A stretch of DNA of 64,000 bases from Bifidobacterium asteroides (GTDB lineage Bacteria; Actinomycetota; Actinomycetes; Actinomycetales; Bifidobacteriaceae): the NCBI RefSeq assembly GCF_019469425.1, contig NZ_CP048272.1, positions 992,001 to 1,056,000 of the forward strand, read 5' to 3'. The notes beneath the pieces were generated by a model that was not told the DNA's origin, did not search any database, and saw nothing but the letters and a program-made list of their open reading frames with translations. The first letter of the stretch is position 1. Each line of letters starts with the position of its first letter. Positions 1 through 8,357 of the stretch are shown here, piece by piece. The translations under genes and the position numbers were made by a program.

Positions 1-2
1 TG

Positions 3-1253
3 AATCCAGGTTTGACGGCCGTGGTGGTTCATCATCAGGCCGACCTGGTGGCGCAGGCCGCACGGTCCTACGATCCCCAGGTGCGCATCGTACGTCAGGA
101 CAGCCGACCGGGCACGGGACGTGCGGTCCAGTGCGCCGTAGACCAGCTGGATGGGGAGCTCCGGCACGACGGCCAGGTGCTGATCGTCGCCTCAGACATG
201 CCCCTGCTTGATGCGGACACACTGCACAGCCTGCTCGACAACCATGTCAGCTCCGGCGACGGGGCTACGGTGCTGACGGTCAACCTGGATGACCCCACTG
301 GATACGGCCGCATCATCCGTGACCAGGATGGACGGGTCTTGCGCATCGTCGAACAGCGGGACGCCACCGGTACAGAGCTGGCCGTCACGGAGGTCAACAC
401 CTCCGTTTACGTCTTCGAGGCGGACCTGCTGCGACAGGCGGTCCGCGGCCTGGATGACAGCAACGCCCAGGGGGAGTTCTATCTGACCGATGCCCTAGAG
501 ACGGCACGCCGCCTAGGCAGGGTCGGGGCTTTCGCTGCGCCTGATCCGCTCAAGGTCGAAGGCGTCAACGACAGGATCCAGTTGGCTGATCTGGCCAAGG
601 CTCACAACCTGCGGGTCTGCCAAGAGTTCATGCGCCAGGGGGTGACCATCCTGGATCCGTCCACCACCTGGATCGAGGACGATGTGGTTATCCAGCAGGA
701 TGCCGTCATCATGCCCGGCTGCTTCCTGCAGGGTCATACCGAGGTCGCCTCGGATGCGGTCATCGGGCCCTATACCACCCTGATTGACGCCATTGTCGAG
801 CCGCAGGCCAAGGTGGAACGTTCCCGTGTGCAGGAAACCCGGATCGGAGCTCGGGCGAATATTGGTCCATGGACCTATCTGCGGGCTGGCAACGTCCTTG
901 CTGAGGACACTAAGGCCGGGGCTTTCGTGGAGATGAAGAAGGCCACCATCGACCACGGGACCAAGGTGCCTCACCTTTCCTATGTGGGGGATGCTCATAT
1001 AGGTCACGACAGCAACCTAGGAGGCGGATCCATCACGGCCAACTACGACGGCGTGCACAAGAACCGCACTGAGATCGGGTCGGAAGTGCATGTGGGCGCG
1101 GGAAACCTCTTCGTAGCACCTGTCCAGGTGGGCGACGGAGTCACCACCGGAGCAGGATCGGTCATCCGCCATCCGGTTGAGGACGGGGCCATGGTCTATT
1201 CCACCAATGACCAGCATCAGGTTCCGGAATGGAAGCCCGCTTGGGAGCGGTAA
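3..1253 (+). CDS. glmU: Bifunctional GlmU, N-acetylglucosamine-1-P uridyltransferase / glucosamine-1-P acetyltransferase, 5' end outside window
   Basis: The last two steps of UDP-GlcNAc synthesis for peptidoglycan are made by this cytoplasmic enzyme. The frame is already open at the window edge, so the N-terminal nucleotide-binding loop is missing. What remains starts inside the uridyltransferase domain, with GTGRAVQ resembling the GTxHA segment and a conserved EVNTSVY stretch. From about residue 210 a left-handed beta-helix follows, with hexapeptide repeats and the acetyltransferase segment GGGSITANYDG. The stop is TAA at 1251. rsfS follows after 41 bases on the same strand. The identification is secure from the two domains in the right order. 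Confidence 0.96.
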   Translation, partial: NPGLTAVVVHHQADLVAQAARSYDPQVRIVRQDSRPGTGRAVQCAVDQLDGELRHDGQVLIVASDMPLLDADTLHSLLDNHVSSGDGATVLTVNLDDPTGYGRIIRDQDGRVLRIVEQRDATGTELAVTEVNTSVYVFEADLLRQAVRGLDDSNAQGEFYLTDALETARRLGRVGAFAAPDPLKVEGVNDRIQLADLAKAHNLRVCQEFMRQGVTILDPSTTWIEDDVVIQQDAVIMPGCFLQGHTEVASDAVIGPYTTLIDAIVEPQAKVERSRVQETRIGARANIGPWTYLRAGNVLAEDTKAGAFVEMKKATIDHGTKVPHLSYVGDAHIGHDSNLGGGSITANYDGVHKNRTEIGSEVHVGAGNLFVAPVQVGDGVTTGAGSVIRHPVEDGAMVYSTNDQHQVPEWKPAWER

Positions 1254-1294
1254 CCATGACAGCATCTGTTTCACAAGAAGGAAAGGCGTGACAA

Positions 1295-1771
1295 GTGCCA
1301 GCATTGCAGGAATCCATTGACGCGGTCCGGGTGGCCGCTCGGGCTGCCAATGATGTCAAGGCCATGGACATCATGGCCTTCGACGTCTCCCAGCCCATCG
1401 CCATCACCGACATCTTCATGGTGGCCACCGGCAGCAACGAACGTCAGGTCCTGGCCATCGCCGAGGAGGTGGAGAAGCAGCTCCACCTGCAGAAGAACCT
1501 GGATCCGCGCTCGCGGGAGGGCGTCCAGGAGGCCCAGTGGGTTCTGTTGGACTACGGTGACTTCGTCATCCACATCATGCACAAACAGGCCCGGGCTTAC
1601 TACGACCTGGAACGGCTCTGGAAGGACTGTCCCCAGGTGGACCTACAGCTGGAGCACCCCCTCACCCTTGCTGATGATGACCCGGACGGCCAGCTGGCCT
1701 CCAAGGCGGATGATCTGAACGCGGATGATCTGCGCAGCCGTTTCGCTGATCCTGAGGAAAGCCATGACTGA
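1295..1771 (+). CDS. rsfS: Ribosomal silencing factor RsfS (Iojap/YbeB family)
   Basis: RsfS binds ribosomal protein uL14 and blocks joining of 30S and 50S subunits when nutrients are scarce. The 158-residue product has the compact family core, with the MVATGSNERQVLAIAEEVE stretch and then WVLLDYGDFVIHIM followed by an acidic C-terminal tail. The GTG start is preceded by an AGAAGGAAAGG ribosome binding site. It overlaps the next gene by 8 bases, so the two are probably translated together. The length is slightly above the family core because of the acidic tail. Confidence 0.93.
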   Translation: MPALQESIDAVRVAARAANDVKAMDIMAFDVSQPIAITDIFMVATGSNERQVLAIAEEVEKQLHLQKNLDPRSREGVQEAQWVLLDYGDFVIHIMHKQARAYYDLERLWKDCPQVDLQLEHPLTLADDDPDGQLASKADDLNADDLRSRFADPEESHD

Positions 1772-2504
1772 TTCGGCTACCGCCGTTGAGGATGGACGGC
1801 ATGTACGCTCCATGACCGTGGTTCGCCATGGGCAGACCTCATACAATGCAGGGCATCGGATGCAGGGTCAAATCGACATCCCCCTCAACAGCGTTGGCCG
1901 CTGGCAGGCGGAGAGGACAGCCGAGGAGCTTCGCGCTGAATACGTGGACGGCGCACCCCAAGACCGTCAACTGCTGGTGGTCTCCTCTGACCTGGGTCGG
2001 GCTGCCGCAACCGCTCATGCCTTTGCCGACCCTTTGGGCCAGACGGTCCATTTTGATCCCGGGCTGCGTGAACGCGGTTTCGGGGAATGGGAGGGAGCCA
2101 GTGCCGAGGAGGTTCGTCAACGCTGGCCAGAGGATTACGAATCCTGGTCCCGAGGTGCTGGGGGAGAGTTGCTCCACGGTGCCGAGACCAAGGCCCAGGT
2201 GGGCAAACGAGGCTTGGAAACCCTGAACCGATGGATCCACCGGGCTGGTCCGGACACCGATCTCATGGTCTTCTCCCATGGGTCCTTTATTGCCGAGGCC
2301 CTTCAGGCCCTATTGGGTATGGCCAGCGCATATCCTGAATACCTGGGCCTGGTCACCATGCGCAACGCCCACTGGGCCCGATTGATGCCGCGAGACCTGC
2401 CAGACGGCGGTCTGCGCTGGTCAATGATCGATTACAATCGCGGTCCGGCCATCGCCATGCGTGGGGACTGGGACAATCCCCGGGGGCTGGTCCAGACCGA
2501 CTGA
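1764..2504 (+). CDS. Histidine phosphatase family protein (phosphoglycerate-mutase-like)
   Basis: This is a cytoplasmic phosphohydrolase of the histidine phosphatase superfamily; the substrate cannot be told from sequence. The catalytic RHG motif lies in VVRHGQTSYNAGHRMQGQ, the second-shell arginine follows in SSDLGRAAATA, the acid is in GFGEWEG, and the second histidine is in VFSHGSFI. ATG 1764 is preferred over an upstream in-frame ATG at 1725 because GAGGAAAG sits in front of it and it overlaps the rsfS stop. The broad family includes phosphoglycerate mutases, fructose-2,6-bisphosphatases and glucosyl-3-phosphoglycerate phosphatases. Confidence 0.9.
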   Translation: MTDSATAVEDGRHVRSMTVVRHGQTSYNAGHRMQGQIDIPLNSVGRWQAERTAEELRAEYVDGAPQDRQLLVVSSDLGRAAATAHAFADPLGQTVHFDPGLRERGFGEWEGASAEEVRQRWPEDYESWSRGAGGELLHGAETKAQVGKRGLETLNRWIHRAGPDTDLMVFSHGSFIAEALQALLGMASAYPEYLGLVTMRNAHWARLMPRDLPDGGLRWSMIDYNRGPAIAMRGDWDNPRGLVQTD

Positions 2505-2599
2505 GGTTCCTGGGCGGTCGGCCGACCATCACAGTATCGCCATGACCACCAGCTACCATAAGAGCGCAGCAACCAGCCGTTGGATCAAAAGAGGTCGGA

Positions 2600-3496
2600 G
2601 TGAAGCAGTTCTTTCATGACATTTCCTGGGCGCAGATCATTGCCGGTGCTCTTGCCGCCATGACCTCCTTTTGGCTGGCCGCCAAGATCGGCGTGGCGGG
2701 ATCCATTATCGGCGTAGCCATAGGTTCCATCGTCTCTGCCGTGGCCTCGCAGATCTACAAGAATGTTTTGGAAGCCTCTGGCCAGAAGTTGCAGGAGTCC
2801 GTGGTCGGCGGTGCTGACCAGGGCGATGACGACTCGAAAGCTGATTCGAATGCCGATTCAGTCGCGGATGGGCAGACCACGACGTTGCCGGCCCAGGGTA
2901 AGGGTCATTCGGACAAATCCAGCGATGCTGCCGATGGATCCACCCAGGTCATGCCCCCTGTCGGTGACGAAAAGTCGTCAGCCAAGACAGGCAGAACCAT
3001 CTCATCCAGCAATGGTCCACGGACCCATGCGGCCTCCATTACGACAAACAGCAAGAAGAAGCTGGATCAGCGCCGCCGCAACGTCATCATCGTCTCCGTG
3101 GTCAGCGCCTTGGTGGCCGTACTGCTGTCCGCCCTAGCCATCAATGCCCTGACCAAGGGCGAAGGCACCGACAAGGTGGTTCGCAACGTGGTCAGCCCAC
3201 CGACCAGCCAGGAGGTAAGCCCCAGCCAGGAGGAGACTCCCTCCAAGCCCGCGCGGCGCACCGAGGAGCCTGAGTATCAGGCGACCACGGGTGCCCCCCA
3301 GAATCAGCACCCTGGGACGAATCAGAATCAAGGCAGCGAAGAGGGATCCGGGCAGGGTCAGCAGCAGGGAGGGAACCCCACGGGCTCGCCTTCGCCGTCT
3401 GCCGATGCGACCGGCTCCACCCCCAGCCCCTCAAGCACGGCTCCTACGCCACTGTCGTCACCGACGGGCACGACCAGTCCATCTCCCTATAACTGA
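2600..3496 (+). CDS. Membrane protein with Pro/Ser/Thr-rich C-terminal tail
   Basis: I do not recognise the family. The 298-residue product begins with a hydrophobic segment of glycine- and alanine-rich helices (about residues 8-50), then a charged Asp/Ser/Lys-rich linker, then a basic RRR cluster followed by a clear membrane helix around 158-180. The last hundred residues are rich in Pro, Ser, Thr, Gln and Gly and look like an extracellular stalk. The start is GTG, preceded by GAGGTCGGAG. It stands alone, between a phosphatase and a dehydrogenase on the same strand. A cell-envelope role is only an inference. Confidence 0.7.
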   Translation: MKQFFHDISWAQIIAGALAAMTSFWLAAKIGVAGSIIGVAIGSIVSAVASQIYKNVLEASGQKLQESVVGGADQGDDDSKADSNADSVADGQTTTLPAQGKGHSDKSSDAADGSTQVMPPVGDEKSSAKTGRTISSSNGPRTHAASITTNSKKKLDQRRRNVIIVSVVSALVAVLLSALAINALTKGEGTDKVVRNVVSPPTSQEVSPSQEETPSKPARRTEEPEYQATTGAPQNQHPGTNQNQGSEEGSGQGQQQGGNPTGSPSPSADATGSTPSPSSTAPTPLSSPTGTTSPSPYN

Positions 3497-3529
3497 CTTG
3501 TCGGTCGGCGCGGCACACCCATCCCGCCA

Positions 3530-3549
3530 TATAATGTGACCAGTGTCAC
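3530..3549 (+). promoter_or_regulatory. TATAAT box and adjacent palindrome upstream of the GldA-like gene
   Basis: A perfect TATAAT lies at 3530-3535 and is followed directly by the inverted repeat GTGAC-CAGT-GTCAC at 3536-3549. The palindrome would overlap the transcription start, which suits a repressor site. No good -35 box is visible at the usual distance, so the promoter call rests on the -10 box. The repressor is unknown. Confidence 0.45.
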
Positions 3550-3623
3550 TTTCTGACGGGCAAGGTGCTCGTCACTAAGGACCAGGTCCCTAAGGCGGGA
3601 TCAGCAATGAGAAAGGTGTGTAT

Positions 3624-4709
3624 ATGCGCAAGGTTCTGTGCTCTCCAGGCTCCTATGTCCAGCAGGAGGGCGCCATGGGAAAGCTGGCTGGGGAATACGC
3701 GGCTCTGGGCACCAAGGGCGCCCATCTGATCGTCGATCCGGTCATTGACGGGCTCTACCACGATGACATTGTTACCTCCTTTGAGCACGATGGGATCCCC
3801 TATGAACTCATGAAATTCGGCGGCGAGTGCTCCATGGAGGAGATCGACCGCCATCGTGCCCATTTGGGCGGCAGCGACGCGGTGATCGGCATCGGCGGCG
3901 GCAAGACCTTGGACACCGCCAAGGCCGTGGCCCACTTTGCCCACCTGCCGGTCATGATTGTGCCCACAGCTGCCTCCTCGGATGCCCCCTGCTCCAGACT
4001 GTCCGTGCTATACACGCCTGAGGGTGTCTTTGACCGTTACCTGCCCCTGCCTGCCAACCCCAACGTGGTCCTTATGGATACCGATATCATCGCTAAGGCT
4101 CCGGTGCGCTTCCTGGTATCAGGACTGGGCGATGCTTTTGCCACCTACTATGAGGCAGCAGCCTGCGTGCAGTCGAACGCCGTGACCATGACCGGAGGCC
4201 ACGCCACCATGGCCGCCTTCGCACTGGCCCGCCTCTGCCGTGACACCCTGTTGGAGGATGGGGTCAAGGCCGTAGCCGCTGCCAAGGCCGGTGTGCGCAC
4301 AGCCGCCCTGGAGAAGATCATCGAAGCCAACACCTTGCTGAGTGGACTAGGCTTCGAAAGCTCCGGCCTGGCTGCTGCCCATGCCATCCATGACGGGATG
4401 ACCGTCCTGGATGGCACCCACTCCATGCTGCATGGTGAAAAGGTGGCCTTCGGCACCTTGGCCCAGCTGGTTCTTGAGGATCGTCCCCTGGAGGAGACAC
4501 GCAGGGTCTACGACTTCTTCCGCAGCGTGGGCCTGCCCACCTCCCTGGAGCAGATCGGCATCGGACAGGCCAGCGATGAGGATCTGCTCAAGGTTGGCGA
4601 ACATGCCTGCGGTCCTGACGAGACCATGGGTAACATGCCCTTTGAAGTGACCCCCACCGATGTGGCTCACGCCCTGCGTGCAGCCGATCAGCTGGGCAAA
4701 CAGTTCTGA
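3624..4709 (+). CDS. gldA: Glycerol-dehydrogenase-like iron/zinc-dependent alcohol dehydrogenase
   Basis: The protein belongs to the iron-containing alcohol dehydrogenase superfamily, closest in pattern to glycerol dehydrogenase (glycerol to dihydroxyacetone with NAD). A Rossmann-type GIGGGKTLDTAK motif lies about 90 residues in, followed by the IVPTAASSDAPCS segment. The metal ligands are the aspartate in GLGDAFATYYEA and the histidines in AAAHAIHDGM and HGEKVAFG. ATG 3624 is chosen because AGAAAGG lies 7 bases upstream; GTG 3618 is possible. It is a single-gene unit with a promoter-like element ahead and a hairpin behind. Confidence 0.88.
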   Translation: MRKVLCSPGSYVQQEGAMGKLAGEYAALGTKGAHLIVDPVIDGLYHDDIVTSFEHDGIPYELMKFGGECSMEEIDRHRAHLGGSDAVIGIGGGKTLDTAKAVAHFAHLPVMIVPTAASSDAPCSRLSVLYTPEGVFDRYLPLPANPNVVLMDTDIIAKAPVRFLVSGLGDAFATYYEAAACVQSNAVTMTGGHATMAAFALARLCRDTLLEDGVKAVAAAKAGVRTAALEKIIEANTLLSGLGFESSGLAAAHAIHDGMTVLDGTHSMLHGEKVAFGTLAQLVLEDRPLEETRRVYDFFRSVGLPTSLEQIGIGQASDEDLLKVGEHACGPDETMGNMPFEVTPTDVAHALRAADQLGKQF

Positions 4710-4734
4710 GTCCTCTTTCTCAGCCCTCCCTCTG

Positions 4735-4781
4735 AAGGGCCAAGCGGCAGCCAGCATGAAGTCGGTGGCCGCTTGGCCCTT
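4735..4781. terminator. Strong hairpin between converging genes
   Basis: A 14-bp perfect stem (4735-4748 with 4768-4781, AAGGGCCAAGCGGC and its complement) encloses a 19-base loop. It lies 26 bases after the GldA-like stop and 18 bases beyond the end of the converging PfkB pseudogene. On the plus side GCCTGGTTTTA follows, a weak U-tract. It probably serves as a terminator for the plus-strand gene and perhaps once for both. Confidence 0.55.
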
Positions 4782-4798
4782 GCCTGGTTTTATGGTGG

Positions 4799-5342
4799 TC
4801 ACCCTTGCAGACGGGCAGGAGCCTTTCGTATGGCTTTTTCATCCGGACAGGTAGCTGGACCTGGCTGTGCAGCGGAAAGCGCTCCTGCGCAGAGGGCGCC
4901 CGAATGGGCATCGCCGGCACCATTGGTGTCTCTGGCGTGGACCCTGAGGGGTGGGAATGTACTGGCTCAGCCCTGCATCCCTGGTCTGGCAGTAACAGGC
5001 ACCAAGGGCACCGGCCCTGAGAACCACCGGATTATGCAGTTCCAGCGAGAGTGAACGGCAGATGCATTACAGTCCGGTTTCATCACGAACGTCGGGTTGG
5101 CACCCCAGACGTCCCGCCAGAATTGGTCCATCGCATTCATTCAGCGACCAGATCGGATGCAGTCCGTTGACCGTTTGCAGCACATCCAGCTCAATATCGG
5201 CCACCATGGGTCCCACATCGAAGAGAACCGGAAATGCTTCGCCCTGGCGTATACGTGCGAATCCGACCAGGTTCCGGGTGTTGTCCTTGCGGCAGAATGA
5301 ATACCCGCTTAGGCAGATGACATCGCCGGAAACCGGGTTCAT
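4799..5342 (-). pseudogene. PfkB-family sugar kinase remnant
   Basis: This is a decayed carbohydrate kinase of the ribokinase/PfkB family. Reading leftward, residues such as VLFDVGPMVADI and WSLNECDGPILAG match the middle of PfkB kinases. The frame hits TAA at 5067-5069 and continues in the same frame with VVLRAGALG. It then shifts near 4925 into another frame that carries DTNGAGDAHSGA, the family's second signature with the catalytic Asp, and ends at 4799. The N-terminal part with the first signature is missing. At least one nonsense codon, one frameshift and a large deletion make it non-functional. Confidence 0.7.
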
Positions 5343-5756
5343 GCTTTCGCAGGTGCCCTCCGGTACTCGGGCCTGTTGGCTATTCCTACCGGGGCGACTC
5401 GCATGGCGGCCCCGTTAGCAGTGCCGGTCCTTCCCGTGGTCATGGTGTCTGCCCCGCGGCGAACCTGTTCCAGGGCCAGTTTCATCGAGGGCCCGAGCAA
5501 GTCGAGCGATCCGCGCGACTTCATGTCGTCCTCCCAGGTCAGAAGGCGCTTGACGAACTCTTTGGGCTCGATGTGTCTTGCCCTCGATGATCAGTTCCGC
5601 CACAATCAGTGCCTGCTCGCTGTCATCGGTCGCGGATCCCGCTGGCATACCGGGAGCTACATGTCCAGCGTCCCCCAAGGACGACCCAGTGAGTGCGCCC
5701 AGAGCGCCCTTTTCAGTTCTGGCCATTGTTGCGCAAGCCTCCGGGGTCGTTGCCAT
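5339..5756 (-). pseudogene. ADP-ribosylglycohydrolase family remnant
   Basis: The first half of an ADP-ribosylglycohydrolase-type gene is present. It starts at 5756 and carries GALGALTGSSLGDA and the metal-binding TDD in GSATDDSEQALIV. A one-base insertion near 5560-5570 shifts the frame. The continuation in the next frame reads KEFVKRLLTWEDDMKS and later ANGAAMRVAPVGIAN, the conserved NGAAMR block. The coding sequence then ends abruptly, and the metal-binding C-terminal half is gone. It runs straight into the PfkB remnant. Genes of these two families often sit together, so one deletion probably fused a former pair. Confidence 0.7.
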
Positions 5757-6063
5757 AAGTCCATCAATCTGTCTGCAGATAGATTGCGAAATTATTCATC
5801 AGGATCATTGTAGGTCCTTGGAACATTGTCGACGCGACAGATGGAGCAGGCACGGCTGGCAACGAAGAGGGGAATCTGAGCGAGTTCCACCCTATGAAGA
5901 GGAAGATAAAAACAATGCAGACAAGTTAGGATCAAGTACTTGATCAAGGTATGGGTTCAATAAAGTATGGACGGCTAATGGCTGAGATTGTCCGTTGATA
6001 CCGTAACTGAGTTTGGCTCTGTATCTTAGTCCAGGCTCTCGCGGTTGCAGAGGTGTTTGATAT
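5757..6063. other. Non-coding interval left of the prophage
   Basis: About 300 bases between the ADP-ribosylglycohydrolase remnant and the old tRNA terminator. No frame in this stretch has a start with a ribosome binding site or protein-like composition. It is likely the former downstream region of the tRNA-Ala gene mixed with pseudogene debris. Confidence 0.5.
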
Positions 6064-6095
6064 AAAAAAGAATCCCGAGATGACCTCGGGATTCT
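6064..6095 (-). terminator. Original terminator of the tRNA-Ala gene, now separated from it by the prophage
   Basis: On the minus strand an 11-bp perfect stem, 6069-6079 with 6085-6095 (AGAATCCCGAG and its complement), is followed by a run of six U at 6064-6069 in plus numbering. It lies five bases beyond the attL core. Before integration it would have stood just after the tRNA-Ala 3' end, which is the natural place for this terminator. Confidence 0.85.
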
Positions 6096-6099
6096 ATCT

Positions 6100-6123
6100 G
6101 TGGAGCTAGGGGGATTCGAACCC
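6100..6123. repeat. attL core, duplicate of the tRNA-Ala 3' end
   Basis: These 24 bases are identical to 40356-40379 and correspond to the 3' acceptor strand and much of the T arm of tRNA-Ala. After position 6123 the two copies diverge (T versus C), so no functional tRNA exists here. The real tRNA terminator lies immediately to the left, supporting this as the chromosomal end. Confidence 0.88.
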
Positions 6124-6250
6124 TAAAATAGGCAAAACCGGAGAATCAAGCGGGAGTAAGTATGGGACGGTGAGACCTACTCCTGATTGACTTTCGTTGG
6201 CTTTTTTCGTATGCCATCTTGGACAGTTGGAATAGTTAAATTAGGCAGGT

Positions 6251-6273
6251 TGCGCTCAAAGTGCGCTCAAAAT
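6251..6273. repeat. Left arm-type repeat, two TGCGCTCAAA units
   Basis: A 23-base sequence made of two TGCGCTCAAA units one base apart is repeated exactly, in the same orientation, at 40266-40288. The left copy is 128 bases inside attL and the right copy 68 bases inside attR. Paired 10-bp units near both ends are what arm-binding domains of tyrosine integrases recognise. The role is inferred. Confidence 0.6.
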
Positions 6274-6623
6274 TGCCGGTGTTTCGTCCTGTCGTACTTG
6301 CGTCGCATCCGCTCGTAGTCCTCTGTGCTCCCCCATACCCTGATCGCCGAGATGTCCTGCCTGACTTCATTCTTGGCCGCCTCGATTCGCGAGCGTTCCT
6401 CCGGTGTGAGAGTGGGGTCTTGGAGCTTGTCGAGTAGCGCGTCCTTATGGCGTTCCATGGTGGCCTTGATCTGCAGGTGGCGTGCGATGACCGTGTCCTG
6501 GTCTGCAGGGTTGTAGCCGCGGGGGCGCATGCTTACGTCCTGGGTGTCATCGTAATGGGTCATGGGTGTGGGGCACGCCTTCGTTGCCCTATGCCGGGAC
6601 GCGGACGTGTTCGACTGTGACAT
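6267..6623 (-). CDS. Small charged prophage protein at the left end
   Basis: I do not recognise this family. The product (118 residues from ATG 6623) has a flexible N-terminus and a highly charged helical C-terminal half with many Arg, Glu and Lys. ATG 6623 is chosen because CCGGAGG lies 5 bases before it; ATG 6561-6563 further in is an alternative without a good binding site. The stop region overlaps the arm-type repeat. It lies beyond the late-operon terminator, so it may have its own promoter. Possible roles are a small regulator or a lysogenic conversion gene. Confidence 0.5.
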   Translation of the reverse strand: MSQSNTSASRHRATKACPTPMTHYDDTQDVSMRPRGYNPADQDTVIARHLQIKATMERHKDALLDKLQDPTLTPEERSRIEAAKNEVRQDISAIRVWGSTEDYERMRRKYDRTKHRQF

Positions 6624-6778
6624 CATGGCCTCCGGGGCCTGGACCAGATCCTGCATATTCGAATACTACGATTTTGCCTCGTCCGTGTGCTTCCTCTACC
6701 ATATGTGCCCCGGCCCATGCTGGGATGATTCTACAGGGTTTCTTAGCCAGATGATAACCCACACCGCGGAAAGCAGAA

Positions 6779-6819
6779 AAGCGCCCCCGTTCTCCGTTCT
6801 GCCGGAGGCGGGGGCGCTT
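6779..6819 (-). terminator. Terminator of the phage late operon, after the holin
   Basis: On the minus strand an 11-bp perfect GC-rich stem (6809-6819 with 6779-6789) encloses a loop that can itself pair (CTCCG with CGGAG). It is followed by TTCTGCTTT. It starts 15 bases after the holin stop codon, so it is placed to end the long leftward late transcript. Confidence 0.75.
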
Positions 6820-6833
6820 GTACGTGGTGGGGT

Positions 6834-7124
6834 TTACTTGCCGGCAATCCGCCGGACGCTGGCCCCGGAGTCGACCTCGGGGACTCCGGCGATGGAAGTG
6901 AGTAGGCTGATGACGGAGGCGAGGGCCGCGGTGCCGGCCACCATGGGCCAGTCCACTGCGCCGATTGTGGCTGCGCTGACGGGGATGGCGGCCATGGCGG
7001 CCTGTGCTCCGGTCTTGGCAGCGCGCACCAGGGCCGCCTTCACCCAATCCTTCAGAGACGAGCCCGCTGGCGGCTCGGGCGGGTTGGCGGCCGCGTGCTG
7101 CGGTAGCGTATTTTGATCTGTCAT
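6834..7124 (-). CDS. Holin, r1t-type
   Basis: The protein forms membrane lesions that release the endolysin at the end of infection. It is 96 residues with a polar N-terminus, an SLKDWVKAALVRAAKTGAQA amphipathic stretch, and two hydrophobic segments around residues 36-55 and 58-82 separated by VDWPM. This matches the actinophage holins of the r1t group. ATG 7124 is preceded by GGAGACAACA. It sits nine bases after the endolysin stop, in the usual lysis cassette order. Confidence 0.8.
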   Translation of the reverse strand: MTDQNTLPQHAAANPPEPPAGSSLKDWVKAALVRAAKTGAQAAMAAIPVSAATIGAVDWPMVAGTAALASVISLLTSIAGVPEVDSGASVRRIAGK

Positions 7125-7133
7125 TGTTGTCTC

Positions 7134-8276
7134 CTAGTAATTGATGGTCTGTCCTGGGTAAATCAGGTCGGGGTTGGCGATGCCGTTGGCCGACGCCAAT
7201 GCTTGGACGGAAGTGCCCAGGGATTGGGCGATGCCCGAAAGGGTGTCGCCAGATTGCACGGTGTACGAGTGTCCGCTGTCCTGGGCTGCGCCACCTCCGA
7301 GCGACAGCACCTGGCCGGGGTAGATGAGGTCGGGGTTGGCGATGCCGTTGGCCGATGCGATGGCCTGGACCGAAGTGCCGTAGCGGAACGCGATGGAGCT
7401 CAGGTTGTCACCAGGCTGCACCGTGTAGGAGCCAGCTGGTGCAGCGGCCGCCGGGGCCGCGGAATCGATGCGCAGCACCTGGCCCGGGTAAATCCTGTTG
7501 GCGTCGGCGATTCTGTTGATTTCTACCAAATGCTGCCAGGAAGTGCCGTACGCCGAGGCGATGCCCGAAAGAGTGTCGCCGGATTGCACGGTGTAGGTGT
7601 CGCCACCAGAAACATTGGTGTCAGGCGCTACTGGAACGGTGATGTTGGGCGCTGGCTGCTGGGAGCCATCGAAGGCCGCATACGCCAGCCAGTCCTCGCG
7701 GGAGCCATAGAACTTGTTGAGATCCAGCGGTCCGTTGTACCCGCTTAGCCGGCCGTTGGAGGAGTACTGGCGGATGGTGCACCCGTACGCGTTCTCGTTC
7801 CACGGGGCGTCCTGGTAGCCGGTGCCATCCATTGATGCGTACTGGGCGACCCACAGGCCGCAATCGTGGCTCTGGCCGACCTGGGCGATTTGGCCGTACA
7901 CGGACGCTGACGCGTAGATGAGCGGCTTGATGCCGGTCAGACGGATGATTTCCGCCACGACCGCGTCCAGATAGCCCACATTGCCCCAAGCGTTATTGGA
8001 GCCCGACTCCCAATCGACCGCCAGAACGGCCTTGTGCAGCCATCCACGGACCTGGTCAACGAAGAACTTGGCCTCGGCCTGAGCGCCGGAGCCGCGGACG
8101 TACATGTATACGCCAGCGAGCTTGCCGCAGTCCAAAGCCTGGTCGACGGCGCGGGCGCAGTCCGGGTTGACGTACCCAGTGCCCTCGGTCGCTTTGGCGA
8201 TGATGAATTCAGCTGGCACCGAGCTCACATCGATGCCAGACTGCCAGCTGGAGATATCTATGCCATTAAGAGCCAT
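7134..8276 (-). CDS. Endolysin, GH25 muramidase with three LysM domains
   Basis: This enzyme cuts the MurNAc-GlcNAc bond of peptidoglycan for host lysis. Residues 1-200 form a GH25 lysozyme domain: GIDISSWQ at the start, YVRGSG, the catalytic LAVDWESG, and WVAQY. Three LysM domains follow, each with YTVQxGDxLSxIA and an IYPGQ ending, joined by Ala/Pro linkers; they bind cell-wall GlcNAc. ATG 8276 is chosen over an upstream start because GGAGAGGGGCC precedes it. No signal peptide is visible, consistent with release through the holin. The two C-terminal LysM units are very similar to each other, suggesting recent duplication. Confidence 0.93.
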   Translation of the reverse strand: MALNGIDISSWQSGIDVSSVPAEFIIAKATEGTGYVNPDCARAVDQALDCGKLAGVYMYVRGSGAQAEAKFFVDQVRGWLHKAVLAVDWESGSNNAWGNVGYLDAVVAEIIRLTGIKPLIYASASVYGQIAQVGQSHDCGLWVAQYASMDGTGYQDAPWNENAYGCTIRQYSSNGRLSGYNGPLDLNKFYGSREDWLAYAAFDGSQQPAPNITVPVAPDTNVSGGDTYTVQSGDTLSGIASAYGTSWQHLVEINRIADANRIYPGQVLRIDSAAPAAAAPAGSYTVQPGDNLSSIAFRYGTSVQAIASANGIANPDLIYPGQVLSLGGGAAQDSGHSYTVQSGDTLSGIAQSLGTSVQALASANGIANPDLIYPGQTINY

Positions 8277-8308
8277 GACCGGCCCCTCTCCGCCCGTTTC
8301 CGGGCATG

Positions 8309-8335
8309 AAAAAAGCCGCCCCACGATGGGACGGC
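8309..8335 (-). terminator. Terminator between tail/accessory genes and the endolysin
   Basis: On the minus strand a 9-bp stem (GCCGTCCCA with TGGGGCGGC, loop TCG) is followed by six U and then C. It lies between the 46-residue membrane protein gene and the endolysin. This implies partial read-through or a separate promoter for the lysis cassette. Confidence 0.8.
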
Positions 8336-8357
8336 CATGGTTGTGGTTCGCGCCTGG

